From Cunninghamella blakesleeana (lineage: Eukaryota > Mucoromycota > Mucoromycetes > Mucorales > Cunninghamellaceae): a stretch of 64,000 nucleotides of DNA. This document shows positions 63,154 through 64,000 of this stretch, piece after piece. The stretch's first letter is position 1. The number at the start of each line of letters is the position of its first letter. The notes under the pieces were generated by a model. It was not told the DNA's origin. It was given only the letters and a program-made list of their open reading frames with translations, and did not search any database. Position numbers and translations under genes: made by a program. The DNA is taken from contig JAFCIZ010000001.1 in assembly GCA_017871115.1 (NCBI GenBank), positions 6,880,001 to 6,944,000 on the forward strand, written 5' to 3'.

Positions 63154-64000
63154 ATAATAAAAATGGTGCTGGAAATAAATATATAAAAGGAAAACGAATG
63201 TGTCTCATTTTTTTTTTTTGTATTTTTTTCCTTTTTTTAGGGATTTAACCATGGATATCAATGTAAAAGGTGTTTGGTATGGTTGCAAACATGCTATCCT
63301 TGCTATGCGTAAGAGTGGTGGTGGTTCTATTATCAACACTGCTAGTTTTGTAGCTATCATGGGTGCTGCTACTCCTCAATTAGCTTGTAAATAAAAAAAC
63401 AAATATAAATATATTACTTTTTGTTTTATTTTCAAAAATAATTAACTATTATACTATTGATTTTTATTTTTTATTTTTCTTTATAAATAAAATATATAGA
63501 TACCGCTTCTAAAGGTGCTGTCCTTGCTATGACGTAAGTAAAATATAGCCATCACTACTGTCATTATCGTGAAAGTAAAATATGGAATGATTTTAAAAAT
63601 AAAATCCATTTTCCTTTTCTTTCTTTTATAATATATCTAGTCGTGAACTTGCTATGGTACATGCTCGTGAAAATATTAGATTCAATTCCTTATGTCCTGG
63701 ACCTATTCGTACACCTTTATTAATGGACTTTTTAAATACTGAAGAAAAGAAACAACGTCGTCTTGTCCATGTTCCTCAAGGAAGATTCGGTAATAAAAAA
63801 AAAAAAAAAGATAAGATAAATAAAGTGAGATAAGAGAGATAAGAGTTATAAGAAAAATTATGGATTATTGATCTTTTTTTATTATTTTATTTCATTTCTA
63901 TATAGGTGAAGCTATTGAACAAGCTCAATCTGCTCTTTTCCTTGCTTCCGATGAAAGCTCCTTCATCACTGGTACTGATTTCCGTGTTGACGGTGGTTTA
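62554..64000 (+). CDS. Short-chain dehydrogenase/reductase (classical SDR), 3' end outside window
   Basis: Exons 62554-62609, 62715-62917, 63032-63113, 63241-63386, 63500-63533, 63641-63789 and from 63906 onward. Motifs in order: SGKVAIVTGAASGIG (cofactor site, split by intron 1), ADLNEEG (acidic residue after beta-2, which favours NAD over NADP), KVDVSKEDQV, MFNNAGI (NNAG), DINVKGVWYG, GSIINTASF (catalytic Ser region), YTASKGA (catalytic Tyr and Lys, assembled by splicing), NSLCPGPIRTPL and TGTDFRVDGG. The classical family is about 250 aa, so only the last few residues are missing. Codon use (GGT, GCT, GTC) is more biased than in neighbouring genes, suggesting good expression. The substrate cannot be told. 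An intron holds a 31-base A run. Confidence 0.92.

Noticed and set aside
1..64000. tRNA genes, rRNA, CRISPR arrays, bacterial mobile elements
   Set aside because: Reading both strands by eye gave no cloverleaf with T-loop consensus, no rRNA blocks and no spaced identical repeats; a tRNA-finding program could still reveal one.

Overview
The window is nuclear DNA from an early-diverging fungus, most likely a Mucoromycota (Mucorales-like) species. It is very AT-rich, its genes are cut by many short introns (donors GTAA/GTAT, acceptors TAG, often carrying TA microsatellites), and coding sequence is full of Ser, Asn, Gln and Thr homopolymers. Gene content fits: a Ste11-type MAPKKK, an Mcm1/SRF-type MADS factor, RGS, RhoGEF, a perilipin-like protein and an AP-4 epsilon adaptin (AP-4 is absent from yeasts). 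No tRNA, rRNA, CRISPR array or bacterial-type operon was seen.

Positions 1-9600 are the accessory part. A Ty3/gypsy LTR retrotransposon lies on the minus strand: pol (running off the left edge), gag, primer-binding site and a long 5' LTR. Gag and pol are joined by a textbook -1 frameshift site (A_AAA_AAC, five-base spacer, stem-loop). Next to the LTR is a truncated second LTR copy, and a third, decayed copy lies near 9.5 kb. Between them sit two intronless paralogous genes with a PD-(D/E)XK nuclease-like core, separated by a duplicated non-coding block.

Positions 10000-31000 hold conserved genes, all on the minus strand: a multi-PH protein, an RGS protein, CAND1 (cullin exchange factor), a COG0523/ZNG1 zinc-metallochaperone GTPase and AP-4 epsilon. 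From 31.7 kb the strands alternate: RhoGEF (+), NFS1 cysteine desulfurase (-), a Gli/Zic-like C2H2 factor (-), a perilipin-like protein (-), a TBC protein without catalytic fingers (-), the prefoldin-like UXT (+), a TVP38/VTT membrane protein (+), an NKAPD1-like basic nuclear protein (+), STM1/SERBP1 (+), Ste11-like MAPKKK (-), CENP-W (+), a cold-shock-domain protein (-), an SRF/Mcm1-type MADS factor (-) and an SDR oxidoreductase (+, running off the right edge).

These are independent housekeeping genes. Several belong to common themes: membrane traffic (AP-4, TBC, TVP38), signalling (RGS, RhoGEF, Ste11, Mcm1), and protein or metal homeostasis (CAND1, ZNG1, NFS1, UXT). Exon borders quoted to the base were found by eye from splice signals and frame continuity. 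No similarity search was run.
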